Notes under the pieces: generated by a model | Database searches by the model: none | The model's input: the letters and a program-made list of their open reading frames with translations, nothing else | What the model was told of the DNA's origin: nothing | Origin: Eubacteriales bacterium | Lineage (GTDB): Bacteria; Bacillota_A; Clostridia; Christensenellales; Aristaeellaceae | Reading direction: 5' to 3' | Assembly: GCA_028692205.1 (NCBI GenBank) | Contig: JAQUXV010000001.1 | Span: forward strand, 1 to 39,717 | DNA length: 39,717 nt | In this document: positions 15,868-24,813 of the stretch, piece after piece | Layout of the letters: each line of letters starts with the position of its first letter | Position numbering within the stretch: position 1 is the first letter of the stretch | Position numbers and translations under genes: made by a program

Positions 15868-17502
15868 TTATACCCCGGAGGGAAGCACCGCTTCCCCAAG
15901 CGGGTCCATAAGTTCCAGCAGTTTTTCATCGTGGTAGGAACGTGCTTCGCACGGATCGTCCATAATCATCGTATATCCGTTTTCCAGGTCGAATGCGGGC
16001 CACTCCGGCACGTTTTCGCCGTTGGGGTTGCCGGTGCGCGCAAAGTTGCACAGGTATGAAGAAGCGATGCGAGCCATCTCGGTTGCGGCCGCTTCATTGC
16101 CGGCAATCAAAATGTTGATTTTATCAACGTTGTTGAACAGATAAGGCAGGCAGCCGCCTGTATGAATGGCGGTTACGCCACCGAAAATCGGGTAGTTCAT
16201 AGCATAAACCACCTGATACACCGGCGCTCCGCCGTCTTTCGCACGAATCGTGGCTACATTGTTGTTACGCGCTTTATCGATAAAGAGAGCATCGAACAGG
16301 TCTTTCTCCGGGTACGCTTTTCTGAACTCGGCGATAATCGCATCCGTATTGTCGCCGTATCTTGCGGTCAGCGCGGCAACAACGTCTTCTTCCGTCATCT
16401 CTGGGCGGTAGAAGCCGTCCTTCATTCCAAGCACAATGGGCGCAAAATTATCAGAGGTTTCAGAGTACGTCGAGCTTGCAATGATAGGAATATCTTTGGA
16501 CATTTCGATTTCTTCGCCGTTTACCCAGGGCTTGGCGGGATAGAAATCATCGTCGATACAGGGTCCGTACACCAGTCCGGCCTCCATCGCGGCTGCAATC
16601 AGCTGATCATAGGGAACCGTTTCAATTTCCGAGATATTCTCTTTACCAATGCCAAGAAGCTCCAGCACTTTGTCGCTTTGTGCCCGGCGGTCAGCCATCA
16701 CCGCCGTCAGCGGCAGGTCGCTGGCATGGCTTTGAAGCACCGCTTTGCTGAAAAGGCCCTTGGCCGAGGGAATTCCCAGCAGCGCCTGAACTTTCAGCGT
16801 GCCTCCCGACTGCCCTACCAGCGTTACGTTGGAGGGGTCCCCGCCAAACGCGGTGATGTTATCATGCACCCACTGCAGGGCCGCCACAATGTCCGCCATT
16901 CCGCAGTTTGCGGAATACTTATACTTCTCGTCATACGGAGAAAGGTCCAGCGAACCGACTACGTTCAGCCGGTGGTTAACGCTGACAAAAACCACGTCTC
17001 CGGAAGCGGTAATATTATGTCCATCATAATACACCAGTTCCATCGATGAACCGCCCGTAAACCCGCCGCCGTGAAGGAATACGATCACAGGCCTCATCGC
17101 TGCAGCGTCCAGTGAATTCGTCCACACGTTCAGGTTTTGACAATCCTCATTAAAAATGAAGTTGTGGTCGCTTGGCGTCATGAACTCCGTGAAGCTCGTA
17201 TATCCGTCCGGGCTCATGTACGGCTGAGGGCATGCAACACCCCAGCTCAGGCAAGGTCTGGCATCCGTCCACGGCGTCACCTTTTCCGGCATCTGGAAAC
17301 GCTCTGCTTTCGCATAGGGAATGCCGCGGAAGTTATAAACACCTTCGTAGTTCATGCCCATAATCGGGCCGCTTTCAATGGTCGTATAGGCCAGTTCGGT
17401 TGGTTGCGTATCCTGAATTTCGGCCAACGACCCAATGGGAGCAATGCCAATCATCACGGTAAGCAACAGTAATCCGGCTTTAAACAGAAACCTCTTTTTC
17501 AC
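15868..17502 (-). CDS. Exported type-B carboxylesterase (esterase 3)
   Basis: 544 residues, tandem paralogue of esterase 2. Signal peptide ends near GSLAEIQ (about residue 28). HGGG at 144-147; Ser232 in GQSGG; likely acid Glu348 (SSTYSET); likely His447 (AIHTGG). Start is GTG at 17502, with AGGAG nine bases upstream. Differences from esterase 2 cluster around residues 92-102 (PYMSPDGYTS against PYGQNGYTN) and 261-275, loops which often shape the substrate pocket. First of the esterase block after the ABC permease, separated by about 220 bases without recognisable features. Confidence 0.9.
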   Translation of the reverse strand: MKKRFLFKAGLLLLTVMIGIAPIGSLAEIQDTQPTELAYTTIESGPIMGMNYEGVYNFRGIPYAKAERFQMPEKVTPWTDARPCLSWGVACPQPYMSPDGYTSFTEFMTPSDHNFIFNEDCQNLNVWTNSLDAAAMRPVIVFLHGGGFTGGSSMELVYYDGHNITASGDVVFVSVNHRLNVVGSLDLSPYDEKYKYSANCGMADIVAALQWVHDNITAFGGDPSNVTLVGQSGGTLKVQALLGIPSAKGLFSKAVLQSHASDLPLTAVMADRRAQSDKVLELLGIGKENISEIETVPYDQLIAAAMEAGLVYGPCIDDDFYPAKPWVNGEEIEMSKDIPIIASSTYSETSDNFAPIVLGMKDGFYRPEMTEEDVVAALTARYGDNTDAIIAEFRKAYPEKDLFDALFIDKARNNNVATIRAKDGGAPVYQVVYAMNYPIFGGVTAIHTGGCLPYLFNNVDKINILIAGNEAAATEMARIASSYLCNFARTGNPNGENVPEWPAFDLENGYTMIMDDPCEARSYHDEKLLELMDPLGEAVLPSGV

Positions 17503-17725
17503 ACAAAACGGCTCCTCTCCATCATTCCTCCCGGTTCAACCCGGTGATTTAACAATCGTCGAAAGGTGCGTTCCGTTTTTCCATCGCTTTTTTACCTCAA
17601 CCCTCCCCTCCAAAAGACATCACGAAACAAGAGCTCGCCTTTCGATGGTTTCGGACAAGCCAAACATGTGTAGATATGTTTCCGCCGGAGATTTTTCTTT
17701 CCGACAGACAGGCGCCCTACAGTCG

Positions 17726-18703
17726 TCAGATCGTTTTCTTTTTCAGGAAATTCTCTGTCTGGGCATCCAGGAAAATAGCCAGTATAATAATGCAGCCCTT
17801 CGCAAACCACTGCCAGAAGGAGCTGACCCCCGTAAGGTTAAGAAGGTTGTTCATTACGCCCATTACCAGACAGCCGAAGATCGTTCCACCCATCTTGGCT
17901 TTACCGCCCAGCAAGGGAGTGCCGCCGATTACAACCGCGGCGATCGCGTCCATTTCCATGCCTTCCCCGGCTCCCGGAGAGGCCATCGCCACGCGCCCCG
18001 TCAGCACAATGGAAGCCAGCGCTACGAAGATGCCCATCACCACATAGGCGGATATTTGTATCCAGCTGGTGTTGATACCGGAAACCCGGGCCGCTTCCTG
18101 GTTGCCGCCGGTAGCGATTACATGGCGACCATACCCTGTTCGGTACATGACTACGCTCATCAACAGGCACATCACCACGGCAATCACAATCGACAACGGA
18201 ACCACGCCGAACAGCAGGCCCTGTCCAACGTATTTTACGGCCGGGCCAACGCCCGTGACGGATTTACCGTTGGTGAGCAGGTAGGCGATGCTCTTAAAAA
18301 TCTGAGCTGTCGCCAGCGTTACGATAAACGGCGTCAACTTGAGCTTAACCGAAATCACACCGTTGAACAGCCCAAGCGCCGCGCCGCTCATCAGCGCAAG
18401 AACAATGGCAAACGCCAGCGGCATTCCCTTTGAGTAGATCGCATACAGCACGCCGACGCAACTGAGCATCGTGCCAACGGACAAATCCAATCCGGCGGAG
18501 GCAAGCACAACCGTAAACCCAAACCCAAGCAACATGGAAACCGCCACCTGACGGGAAACAGAGCTTAGATTCGCATATGTCAGAAACAGGCCATGGGAAG
18601 CAAATTGCGCTACGATCATCAACACAACCAGAATCAGCAGCGCCTTGTTATTCAGCGCAAACCCCATTAGTTTGCCGCGAAAGTTCTCCTGTCGATTGTC
18701 CAT
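17726..18703 (-). CDS. Ribose-type ABC transporter permease
   Basis: 325 residues, RbsC/BPD_transp_2 family: an inner-membrane protein with about 8-10 hydrophobic helices that forms the channel as a homodimer. Family landmarks: GFTVVLASAGLDLSVGTML (about residues 60-78), FNGVISVKLKLTPFIVTLATAQIF, and AIAAVVIGGTPLLGGKAKMGGT. ATG at 18703 has AGGAGGT upstream and lies 10 bases after the ATPase stop. With the ATPase and binding protein it makes a complete importer of the carbohydrate uptake 2 class, which carries monosaccharides and related small molecules. Confidence 0.93.
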   Translation of the reverse strand: MDNRQENFRGKLMGFALNNKALLILVVLMIVAQFASHGLFLTYANLSSVSRQVAVSMLLGFGFTVVLASAGLDLSVGTMLSCVGVLYAIYSKGMPLAFAIVLALMSGAALGLFNGVISVKLKLTPFIVTLATAQIFKSIAYLLTNGKSVTGVGPAVKYVGQGLLFGVVPLSIVIAVVMCLLMSVVMYRTGYGRHVIATGGNQEAARVSGINTSWIQISAYVVMGIFVALASIVLTGRVAMASPGAGEGMEMDAIAAVVIGGTPLLGGKAKMGGTIFGCLVMGVMNNLLNLTGVSSFWQWFAKGCIIILAIFLDAQTENFLKKKTI

Positions 18704-18713
18704 GCTATACCTC

Positions 18714-20213
18714 CTAGTCGTTTACGCCAAACGCGTAACCCATCAGTCTGTCCTGATCAAATTGGTCGCGCGGCACGCTTGCGACCAGCCGCCCCTCCCG
18801 CACCACGATGATGCGGTCGCTCAGGCCCATCAGCTCGGGCAGCTCGGACGAAACCATAATGATGGCTTTTCCCTCTTTTGCCAGTTGCCCGATCAGCCGA
18901 TAAATTTCCGCCTTCGCGCCAACATCCACGCCGCGCGTGGGTTCATCCAGAATTAATACGTCCGGTTTTGTCAGCATCCAACGTCCGATGATAACCTTCT
19001 GCTGGTTGCCTCCGCTGAGGGAGCCAAACGGATCGTTGATGGATACCAGCTTGATGCGCATTTTGCCCACCATACTCCGGCATGCTTCCAATTCAGCTTT
19101 GTTGTCGACAAAGCCCCGTTTGCAAACGCTCTTCAGGAAAGCCAGCGAGAGGTTAAGCCGGATAGAAAGCGTATGGATGCCTCCCCGGCGGAGGCGATCC
19201 TCGGTAACCAAAGCAAAATGGTTTTGAATCGCTTTGCCGGGATTCTGGTTGCTGATTTTTTGACCGTGAAGGTATATTTCGCCGCCATCCAGCGGATCCA
19301 GCCCAAAGATGCTTTGCATAATCTCGGAGCGCTGCGCGCCCATCAAGCCGCAAAAGCCCAGGATTTCACCGGCGTGGACCTCGAAGGATACATCCTGAAA
19401 GCTGTCCGCGCGCCGGAGATTTTTACAGGAGAATACCGTATCGCCGATATCAATTTTTTCCTTCGGGTACATGTCTTTCAGCTCGCGCCCGACAACCATG
19501 CTGACCAGTTGCTTCTGGTCAATTTCGTCTATCTGCTTCGTCGCGATAAATCTACCGTCACGAAACACCGTTACGCGTCCGCAGACGTCGAACAGTTCCT
19601 CCAGCTTGTGGGAAATATAGATGATGGAGGTGCCGTTTGCAGCCAGCTTCCGTATAATTTTATACAGCTTCTGAATCTCCACGTCGGTCAGCGCCGACGT
19701 AGGTTCATCCATAATAATAACGTCAGAGTTGTAGGAAACCGCCCGCAGCACTTCCACCAGCTGCATGGTAGCGATGGACAACTGCCCCACCTGTTTTGCG
19801 GGGTCGATCTGCACATCAAGCTCGTCCATCATTTTCTTTGTCTTTTGCAAACGCTTTTTTATATCCAAAATCCCATGACGGGAAAATTCTTTCTCACGTC
19901 CGATCCATATATTCTCCATCACCGACATTCCAGGCACCAGGCTAACTTCCTGATGGATCATAGAGATGCCGGCGTTCAACGCGTCCGACGGGGATTTCGG
20001 CGCATAAGGTTTTCCTTTGAAAACCATTTCCCCATTCGTGGGTTTAAGCGAGCCTAACAAAATGTTCATCATTGTGGACTTGCCCGCTCCGTTTTCACCA
20101 ATCAATCCAAGCACTTCGCCCTTGCGCAAAGAAAGCTGCGCATGATCCAGCGCAATGACGCCCGGGAAATGCATAGATATGTCGTGCATCTCTAGTATGT
20201 TTGCCTCGCTCAT
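18714..20213 (-). CDS. Ribose-type ABC transporter ATP-binding protein
   Basis: 499 residues with two fused ATPase domains, as in RbsA/MglA. Domain 1: Walker A GENGAGKST, signature region LSIATMQLVEVLRAV and Walker B VIIMDEPTSAL. Domain 2: degenerate Walker A (GLMGAQRSE), signature LSGGNQQK and Walker B VLILDEPTRGVDVG. This half-degenerate pattern is normal in the family. The start is ATG at 20213, because GTG at 20225 overlaps the GGAGG ribosome site. It energises import by the permease that follows it, using the upstream binding protein. Confidence 0.94.
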   Translation of the reverse strand: MSEANILEMHDISMHFPGVIALDHAQLSLRKGEVLGLIGENGAGKSTMMNILLGSLKPTNGEMVFKGKPYAPKSPSDALNAGISMIHQEVSLVPGMSVMENIWIGREKEFSRHGILDIKKRLQKTKKMMDELDVQIDPAKQVGQLSIATMQLVEVLRAVSYNSDVIIMDEPTSALTDVEIQKLYKIIRKLAANGTSIIYISHKLEELFDVCGRVTVFRDGRFIATKQIDEIDQKQLVSMVVGRELKDMYPKEKIDIGDTVFSCKNLRRADSFQDVSFEVHAGEILGFCGLMGAQRSEIMQSIFGLDPLDGGEIYLHGQKISNQNPGKAIQNHFALVTEDRLRRGGIHTLSIRLNLSLAFLKSVCKRGFVDNKAELEACRSMVGKMRIKLVSINDPFGSLSGGNQQKVIIGRWMLTKPDVLILDEPTRGVDVGAKAEIYRLIGQLAKEGKAIIMVSSELPELMGLSDRIIVVREGRLVASVPRDQFDQDRLMGYAFGVND

Positions 20214-20237
20214 AACGACCTCCACGGCTTAATCCGG

Positions 20238-20268
20238 GTGCGGAGCCGCCTTGAAAGCGGCTCCGCAC
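20238..20268 (-). other. Intercistronic stem-loop between binding protein and ATPase genes
   Basis: 12-bp perfect stem GTGCGGAGCCGC (20238-20249) with its complement (20257-20268), 7-base loop, no T run. It sits just after the binding-protein stop, a place where such hairpins protect the 5' message and raise binding-protein levels relative to the ATPase and permease. Confidence 0.65.
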
Positions 20269-20277
20269 AAAACGCGA

Positions 20278-21201
20278 TTACTTGGCGAAATCTTCCTTGG
20301 TCAGCAGAGAGATGCCCATGGGCTCAACATGCTTGTCAACCGTTTCACCGGCCAGAATCTTTTCGCAGGTTTCCAGCGTGAACGCCGTTTCAATGCCTAC
20401 GTCACGGGCAGCGGTAGCGTCCAGCTCGCCGCTTTCCAGGTAAAGCTTTGCGGCGTCGGTGCCGTCTACGCCCAGAACGAGCACGTCATCCATGTTCCTG
20501 CCGGCCGCAACCAGCGCCTGAATAACACCGATCGCCATATCGTCGCTCATGCAGGCAAACACGTTCATGTCGGGATAAGCCTGCAGCCAGTCCTCAGCAA
20601 TCGCCATCGCGTCGTTCGCACTCCAGTTGCCTTCCGCTTCCGCTTCGGGGGTCTCAATGTTCAGCGCGGCGTAAAGGCCGTCGCGGCGGGGCATAGCGCC
20701 TTCCATGGAGTACATGCCGACGATGTAGCCCAAATGCAGTTCGCGGGAAGGATCTTCGGCCAGCCAGTTTTTGATGTACTGAGCCTGCACTTCACCATAC
20801 GTGGATTGCTTGTCGGCAACCTGCGTCGTGTAGTTATCCGCGGTCACATCAAAATCAAACAACACGCAGGGAACACCGGCAGCCTCAATCGCGTCCAACG
20901 CGGGGCCCGCGCCGTCGGCACTGTAGGCGTGCATCACAACCACATCCGGCTTCTGGAGAAGCAGGCTCTCCACATCGGAAATCTGCTTGCTGGCATCGTT
21001 TGCAGCGTTGGTGGAAATGACTTTATAACCCTTGGCGTCGCATTCCGCGGTAAAGGTGTTCAGCCACTGGGTACGGTATTCATCGGCATCATTCAAAGAA
21101 ACAGCAATGGTATAGCTTTTCTCCTCCGCGATTGCCGGCAGGGAAACGCACATCATCATCAGCATTGCCAAAGCCAAAGCCATAGACAGGATTCTTTTCA
21201 T
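20278..21201 (-). CDS. Ribose-type ABC transporter substrate-binding protein
   Basis: 307 residues. The signal peptide (MKRILSMALALAMLMMMC...) is cut near AIAEEK; no lipobox fit at the Cys. The body is a type I periplasmic-binding fold (YTIAVSLNDADEYRTQW, then DVESLLLQKPDVVVMHAYSADG, VADKQSTYG, CMSDDMAIGVIQAL and VLGVDGTDAAKLYL), the RbsB class that binds sugars or small ligands. ATG at 21201 has AGAAGG upstream. It follows the GH3 gene by 117 bases and precedes the ATPase. The ligand is unknown; context suggests a glycoside or sugar freed by the downstream esterases. Confidence 0.92.
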   Translation of the reverse strand: MKRILSMALALAMLMMMCVSLPAIAEEKSYTIAVSLNDADEYRTQWLNTFTAECDAKGYKVISTNAANDASKQISDVESLLLQKPDVVVMHAYSADGAGPALDAIEAAGVPCVLFDFDVTADNYTTQVADKQSTYGEVQAQYIKNWLAEDPSRELHLGYIVGMYSMEGAMPRRDGLYAALNIETPEAEAEGNWSANDAMAIAEDWLQAYPDMNVFACMSDDMAIGVIQALVAAGRNMDDVLVLGVDGTDAAKLYLESGELDATAARDVGIETAFTLETCEKILAGETVDKHVEPMGISLLTKEDFAK

Positions 21202-21318
21202 AAAACAACCTTCTTTCCATTAATAAAGCATTGGATATCGCACCCTATTCAGACCGTCAACCCTGGTTCCGTCGATTTCGCATCGTTCACCTCCCACGGT
21301 ATCAACGGGGTCTATTGA

Positions 21319-23916
21319 TTATGGAAAACAGATCATTCGGGAAATCGGCAGGTTTTCGGAAGAGAATCCAAGCCAGAGGGGACGTTCGCCCTGCAGGCGT
21401 TTTCGGCAATGTTCATTAACATCCCAATAGGTAAAGCTCTCGGGATCAATTCCCATTTCCACCCTGCGTTCTTCTCCTTCATCCAGTTCCACCGATGTAA
21501 ATGCCGCCAGCGCTTTCGACGCTACCTGAACCCCTTCCGGCACGTTCTGCGGGGCGCCCAGATAGCACTGGACAACACAGATCCCGTTTCGGCTTCCGCA
21601 GTTTCTTACACTGCACAGAAGTTTCACGCCGCCCTCCGATGTTTTAACCATCTCAAGCAGGCTCAGTTGGAAGTTCGTATAGCTCAGCCCGTGCCCAAAT
21701 GGGAACAGCGGCTTAATTTTCTCCCTGTTCAGCCAGCGATAGCCCACATTAACGCCCTCCGAAAAGACCGCCGAACGCTCCGCAATACGATCATCCCTGG
21801 GTACTTTTCCGCACGGTGCGCAGCGCTCCGGATAACCCGGCGCATGGGGCGCGGTATCCTCCGCCCTGACGGGGAAAGTAACGGGCAGCCGACCGCCCGC
21901 ATCCTCAAAACCAAGCAGAACATCCGCCGTGGCATAACCGCCCTCCTGCCCGGGAAACCACATTTCCAGCACAGCCGACACTTTGTCCAGCCACGGCATC
22001 GCAACCGGATCGCCGCTGTTGATTACAACAACGGTGCGGGGGTTCGCCATCGCGACGTCCTCAATCAATTCGTTCTGTTCCTCATGCAATTCCAGTTTGG
22101 ACGACGGGCTTTTGTGCCATGCAAAAACCACCGGCACATCAACAGAGGCAGCCAATGCTATCGCCTGATCCCTCATCGCCTTCCGCTTCGAAGGGGTCGA
22201 CCAGCAAAGCCTGACCTCAACCGGATCATGATACAGATTTGTCGCGGTAGCCGCTATCTCATACGGCACTCCGGCTTCCAGCCAGATAAATCCCGCGGCG
22301 TTGTTCCAGCCGTCATGGCAGGGCACCACGTCCGAATTGGCGACAATGCCGCCGTTCATAGCGGTTCTGGTGCCAATGCCGATGCAACGGTATTGACCGT
22401 CCTGCAGAAGATACAAATTGCCGGACGTGAAGCAGAACATTTCCTTATTGGTAATATGGTTGCGGGCATGCGCTTCCAGATCGGGGATCGCCGTTTGAAG
22501 CGACAGCCGGTGCCAACCCGTTTCTTTCGGCGTCAGCGTACCCTGAAAGAGGTAATATTCGTCCGGCTCGGTCAGCGGAGTCAACGCCTTCTCTCCTTGG
22601 AAATCAATAGCCTCGATCTCCGTGGGGGATTCCCCTGCCATCGGAGGGGGAAGCCTTCCCAGATCGCGTTTTTCCATCGGATCGCTCTCGTAGCGTGTAC
22701 GATAGCACATAAGGCGGCTAAGCGATGCCGCGGGAATTAGCTCGCCTTCCATATCGGTTCCTTCGGCGAAAGGGATATCCCTGCCCGTCAACTCCCGTAT
22801 AGCATGCAGCGGCGATTGTTTCCGGTCGGAGAATCCGTAGGCCGCCTCCTTGAACACCGGCATGGCAACCGCGGCGGCTCCCGGGCCGATCATCGCGATT
22901 TTCTCTTTTTCGGCATTCAGCGGCAGCACGCCGTCGTTTTTCAGCAGAACGGCGGAACGCGCCGCAAGCTTCCTCGCAATCGGGATGTGCTTCTGTTCGA
23001 TTTCCACGCCAATTGGGCCGGGAATCCGCGCCTCATGGAGCATGCTGAAACGTTCCAGCGTTTGAAGATAAGCCGTTACACAGCGGTCAATCTCCTCCAT
23101 GGTTACGTCGCCGTTATCCAGCGCCTCCGCCAACCGTTTTCCATAGGCGTAATCCTCGGGCATCTCCAGCGTAACCCCGCCTTTGACCGCCCTGGGAGAA
23201 TAAAGACAGCACCAGTCGTTTACCACAATGCCGTTGAAACCCCATTGCCTCCGCAATACGCCGTCTAAAATCTCCGACCAGCGATAGGTCCATTTTCCGT
23301 TTACCTGATTGTAATTGGTCATCAGAGAACCCACGCCCGAACGGATGACCATTTCAAACGGCCACAAATAAACATCGAACATGGTTTGCTCGTCAATCAC
23401 GCTGTTTTCCGCGCCCTGAGAGGTGCCTGTGCTGGAGCCGAAGAACTGTTTCAGGTTTGCGATAGCGTTGTGATCCTTCTCAACGCCCTTTACTTCGGCG
23501 CGCGCCATCCGGCCGTTCAGCACGGGGTCCTCCCCCAGCGTCTGGAAATTTCCTCCGTTGCTCTCCCCGATCTGCGCAAGCGGGTCGCGCGCAATATTCA
23601 CGCGGGAAGAAAGGATTACATGCATGCCGGCGGCCCGGGTTTCAAGGCCGAGCGCCTCTCCGTATTCCTCTGCGGAAGCGGTGTCAAACGTGGCGGCAAG
23701 CGCCACCTTGGCCGGAAACGCGGTAGCTTCCCACAGAACGTCAACCCCCGATTCGCCGTCGCATAAAAATATATCGGGTATTCCCAACCGTTTGATTCCC
23801 GGAACATGCCCCGCCTGGTTCGCCCCATAAGGGTCTCCCAGTTTTCCGTGCATCAAAGTCAGTTTTTCCTCAAAGCTCATTGCATCTACCATATTACGTA
23901 TTTTTCCGGTGTCCAT
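21319..23916 (-). CDS. GH3 family glycosidase (beta-glucosidase-like) with PA14-like insert
   Basis: 865 residues, cytoplasmic (no signal peptide). N-terminal GH3 barrel: DGESGVD (53-59), RDPL (110-113) and GIVVNDWCC with Asp234 as the expected nucleophile. A C-terminal alpha/beta domain and a terminal fibronectin-III-like region (FPFGHGLSYTNF) follow. A beta-rich region of about 150 residues (roughly 440-590) interrupts the second domain and resembles a PA14 insert (FQGTLTPKETGWHRLSLQT). Oddities: the conserved Lys-His pair is Lys156-Gln157, and the RDP segment carries extra residues before GEDPVL. First gene of the minus-strand run, with its own promoter facing a TetR gene. It probably cleaves an imported beta-glycoside; sugar specificity is open. 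Confidence 0.9.
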   Translation of the reverse strand: MDTGKIRNMVDAMSFEEKLTLMHGKLGDPYGANQAGHVPGIKRLGIPDIFLCDGESGVDVLWEATAFPAKVALAATFDTASAEEYGEALGLETRAAGMHVILSSRVNIARDPLAQIGESNGGNFQTLGEDPVLNGRMARAEVKGVEKDHNAIANLKQFFGSSTGTSQGAENSVIDEQTMFDVYLWPFEMVIRSGVGSLMTNYNQVNGKWTYRWSEILDGVLRRQWGFNGIVVNDWCCLYSPRAVKGGVTLEMPEDYAYGKRLAEALDNGDVTMEEIDRCVTAYLQTLERFSMLHEARIPGPIGVEIEQKHIPIARKLAARSAVLLKNDGVLPLNAEKEKIAMIGPGAAAVAMPVFKEAAYGFSDRKQSPLHAIRELTGRDIPFAEGTDMEGELIPAASLSRLMCYRTRYESDPMEKRDLGRLPPPMAGESPTEIEAIDFQGEKALTPLTEPDEYYLFQGTLTPKETGWHRLSLQTAIPDLEAHARNHITNKEMFCFTSGNLYLLQDGQYRCIGIGTRTAMNGGIVANSDVVPCHDGWNNAAGFIWLEAGVPYEIAATATNLYHDPVEVRLCWSTPSKRKAMRDQAIALAASVDVPVVFAWHKSPSSKLELHEEQNELIEDVAMANPRTVVVINSGDPVAMPWLDKVSAVLEMWFPGQEGGYATADVLLGFEDAGGRLPVTFPVRAEDTAPHAPGYPERCAPCGKVPRDDRIAERSAVFSEGVNVGYRWLNREKIKPLFPFGHGLSYTNFQLSLLEMVKTSEGGVKLLCSVRNCGSRNGICVVQCYLGAPQNVPEGVQVASKALAAFTSVELDEGEERRVEMGIDPESFTYWDVNEHCRKRLQGERPLWLGFSSENLPISRMICFP

Positions 23917-23950
23917 TTATTCTTCTCCGTACACGTGTTTTGTTATTTGT

Positions 23951-23964
23951 GAGACGCGTGTCTC
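23951..23964. promoter_or_regulatory. Candidate TetR operator of the GH3 operon
   Basis: Palindrome GAGACGCGTGTCTC lies between the GH3 promoter -10 (23998) and its start codon (23916), a repressing position. It shares the GAnAC-rCGyGT-GTCTC pattern with the site at 24101-24116. A third partial match (TACACGTGT) lies near 23932. Confidence 0.65.
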
Positions 23965-23997
23965 TTTAAATGTATGCGATTCGATGTCCATATCGGC

Positions 23998-24026
23998 AAT
24001 ATAACACCACTATTCAACAATGTCAA
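23998..24026 (-). promoter_or_regulatory. Predicted sigma-A promoter of the GH3-ABC-esterase operon
   Basis: On the minus strand, a perfect -35 TTGACA (24026-24021) and -10 TATATT (24003-23998) with a 17-base spacer, about 80 bases before the GH3 start. The candidate TetR operator is just downstream of it. Confidence 0.75.
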
Positions 24027-24100
24027 TACCTATTCGAGAAAATGTACAGCGAATTATGGTTATTTTTCATAATTGCATTATGCAATCGTGCGTTATATAA

Positions 24101-24116
24101 AGATACACGTGTCTCT
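24101..24116. promoter_or_regulatory. Candidate TetR operator of tetR
   Basis: Near-perfect 16-bp palindrome AGATACACGTGTCTCT ending five bases before the -35 of the tetR promoter. Its half-sites match the operator at 23951-23964. Confidence 0.65.
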
Positions 24117-24121
24117 TTTCA

Positions 24122-24150
24122 TTGACAATTACAGCCACTCGTGCTATAAA
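24122..24150 (+). promoter_or_regulatory. Predicted sigma-A promoter of tetR
   Basis: TTGACA (24122-24127), 17-base spacer, TATAAA (24145-24150), followed about 30 bases later by the AAGGAG site and start codon of the TetR gene. Confidence 0.75.
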
Positions 24151-24183
24151 AAGAGTACATTGAAATTGCCTAAGGAGTAAAAC

Positions 24184-24813
24184 ATGAAAAGCACCAGACC
24201 GGCCTCCGACGAAATTAAACCCGCCCTTACCCGTATTGCCAAATCCCTTTTCTTAAGGAACGGCATCACCGCAACCGAAATGAAAAGCATCGCCGCAGAG
24301 GCCGGTTTAAGCCGCAGCACGCTATACCGTTACATTCCGGATAAAAACCAGCTCGCTTTCCTGATCGCTTCGGAAGTTTTACAGGATTTAACCAATCAGA
24401 ATATTGCTTTCGTGACCAACAGTAGCTTAAACGGTTACGAAAAGCTCTGTGAGTTTACCCATCATTTTACTTCCATGCTTTGCAATAATATCGAAATCGT
24501 TAGTTTCCTCAGCGAATTCGACTCGATTTTTCGCGGGGACTACCCCGACATCCCAGAGGCGAACGAATATATGGAAACCATCAACCGCATGTTGCACCGA
24601 ACCGCACAGTTCCTTTTTGAAGGTTTGGCCGACGGCAGTATACGCCCGTTGGAAAACCCGTTGTTCTACACTTCCATTTTAATCAACACCCTGTTCGGCC
24701 TTGCGGAGAGAATGCTCCCCCGCGCCGAGCACTACCAACAGGAGCATCAAGCATCCGCCGAGAAAGTTCTGCTCGCCACAGCTGATATTCTGCTTGCCCA
24801 CATCCGAAAATAG
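24184..24813 (+). CDS. TetR-family transcriptional regulator
   Basis: 209 residues. The N-terminal DNA-binding domain is clear: LTRIAKSLFLRNGITATEMK followed by SIAAEAGLSRSTLYRYIPDKNQLAFLI (about residues 12-65). The remaining helices form a ligand-binding and dimer domain with no recognised subfamily. It diverges from the GH3 gene, and matching palindromes occur beside both promoters, so autoregulation and repression of the GH3-ABC-esterase run are likely. TetR proteins often sense small hydrophobic or aromatic molecules, so the acid or alcohol released by the esterases is a possible effector (inference). ATG at 24184 has AAGGAG upstream. Confidence 0.92.
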   Translation: MKSTRPASDEIKPALTRIAKSLFLRNGITATEMKSIAAEAGLSRSTLYRYIPDKNQLAFLIASEVLQDLTNQNIAFVTNSSLNGYEKLCEFTHHFTSMLCNNIEIVSFLSEFDSIFRGDYPDIPEANEYMETINRMLHRTAQFLFEGLADGSIRPLENPLFYTSILINTLFGLAERMLPRAEHYQQEHQASAEKVLLATADILLAHIRK

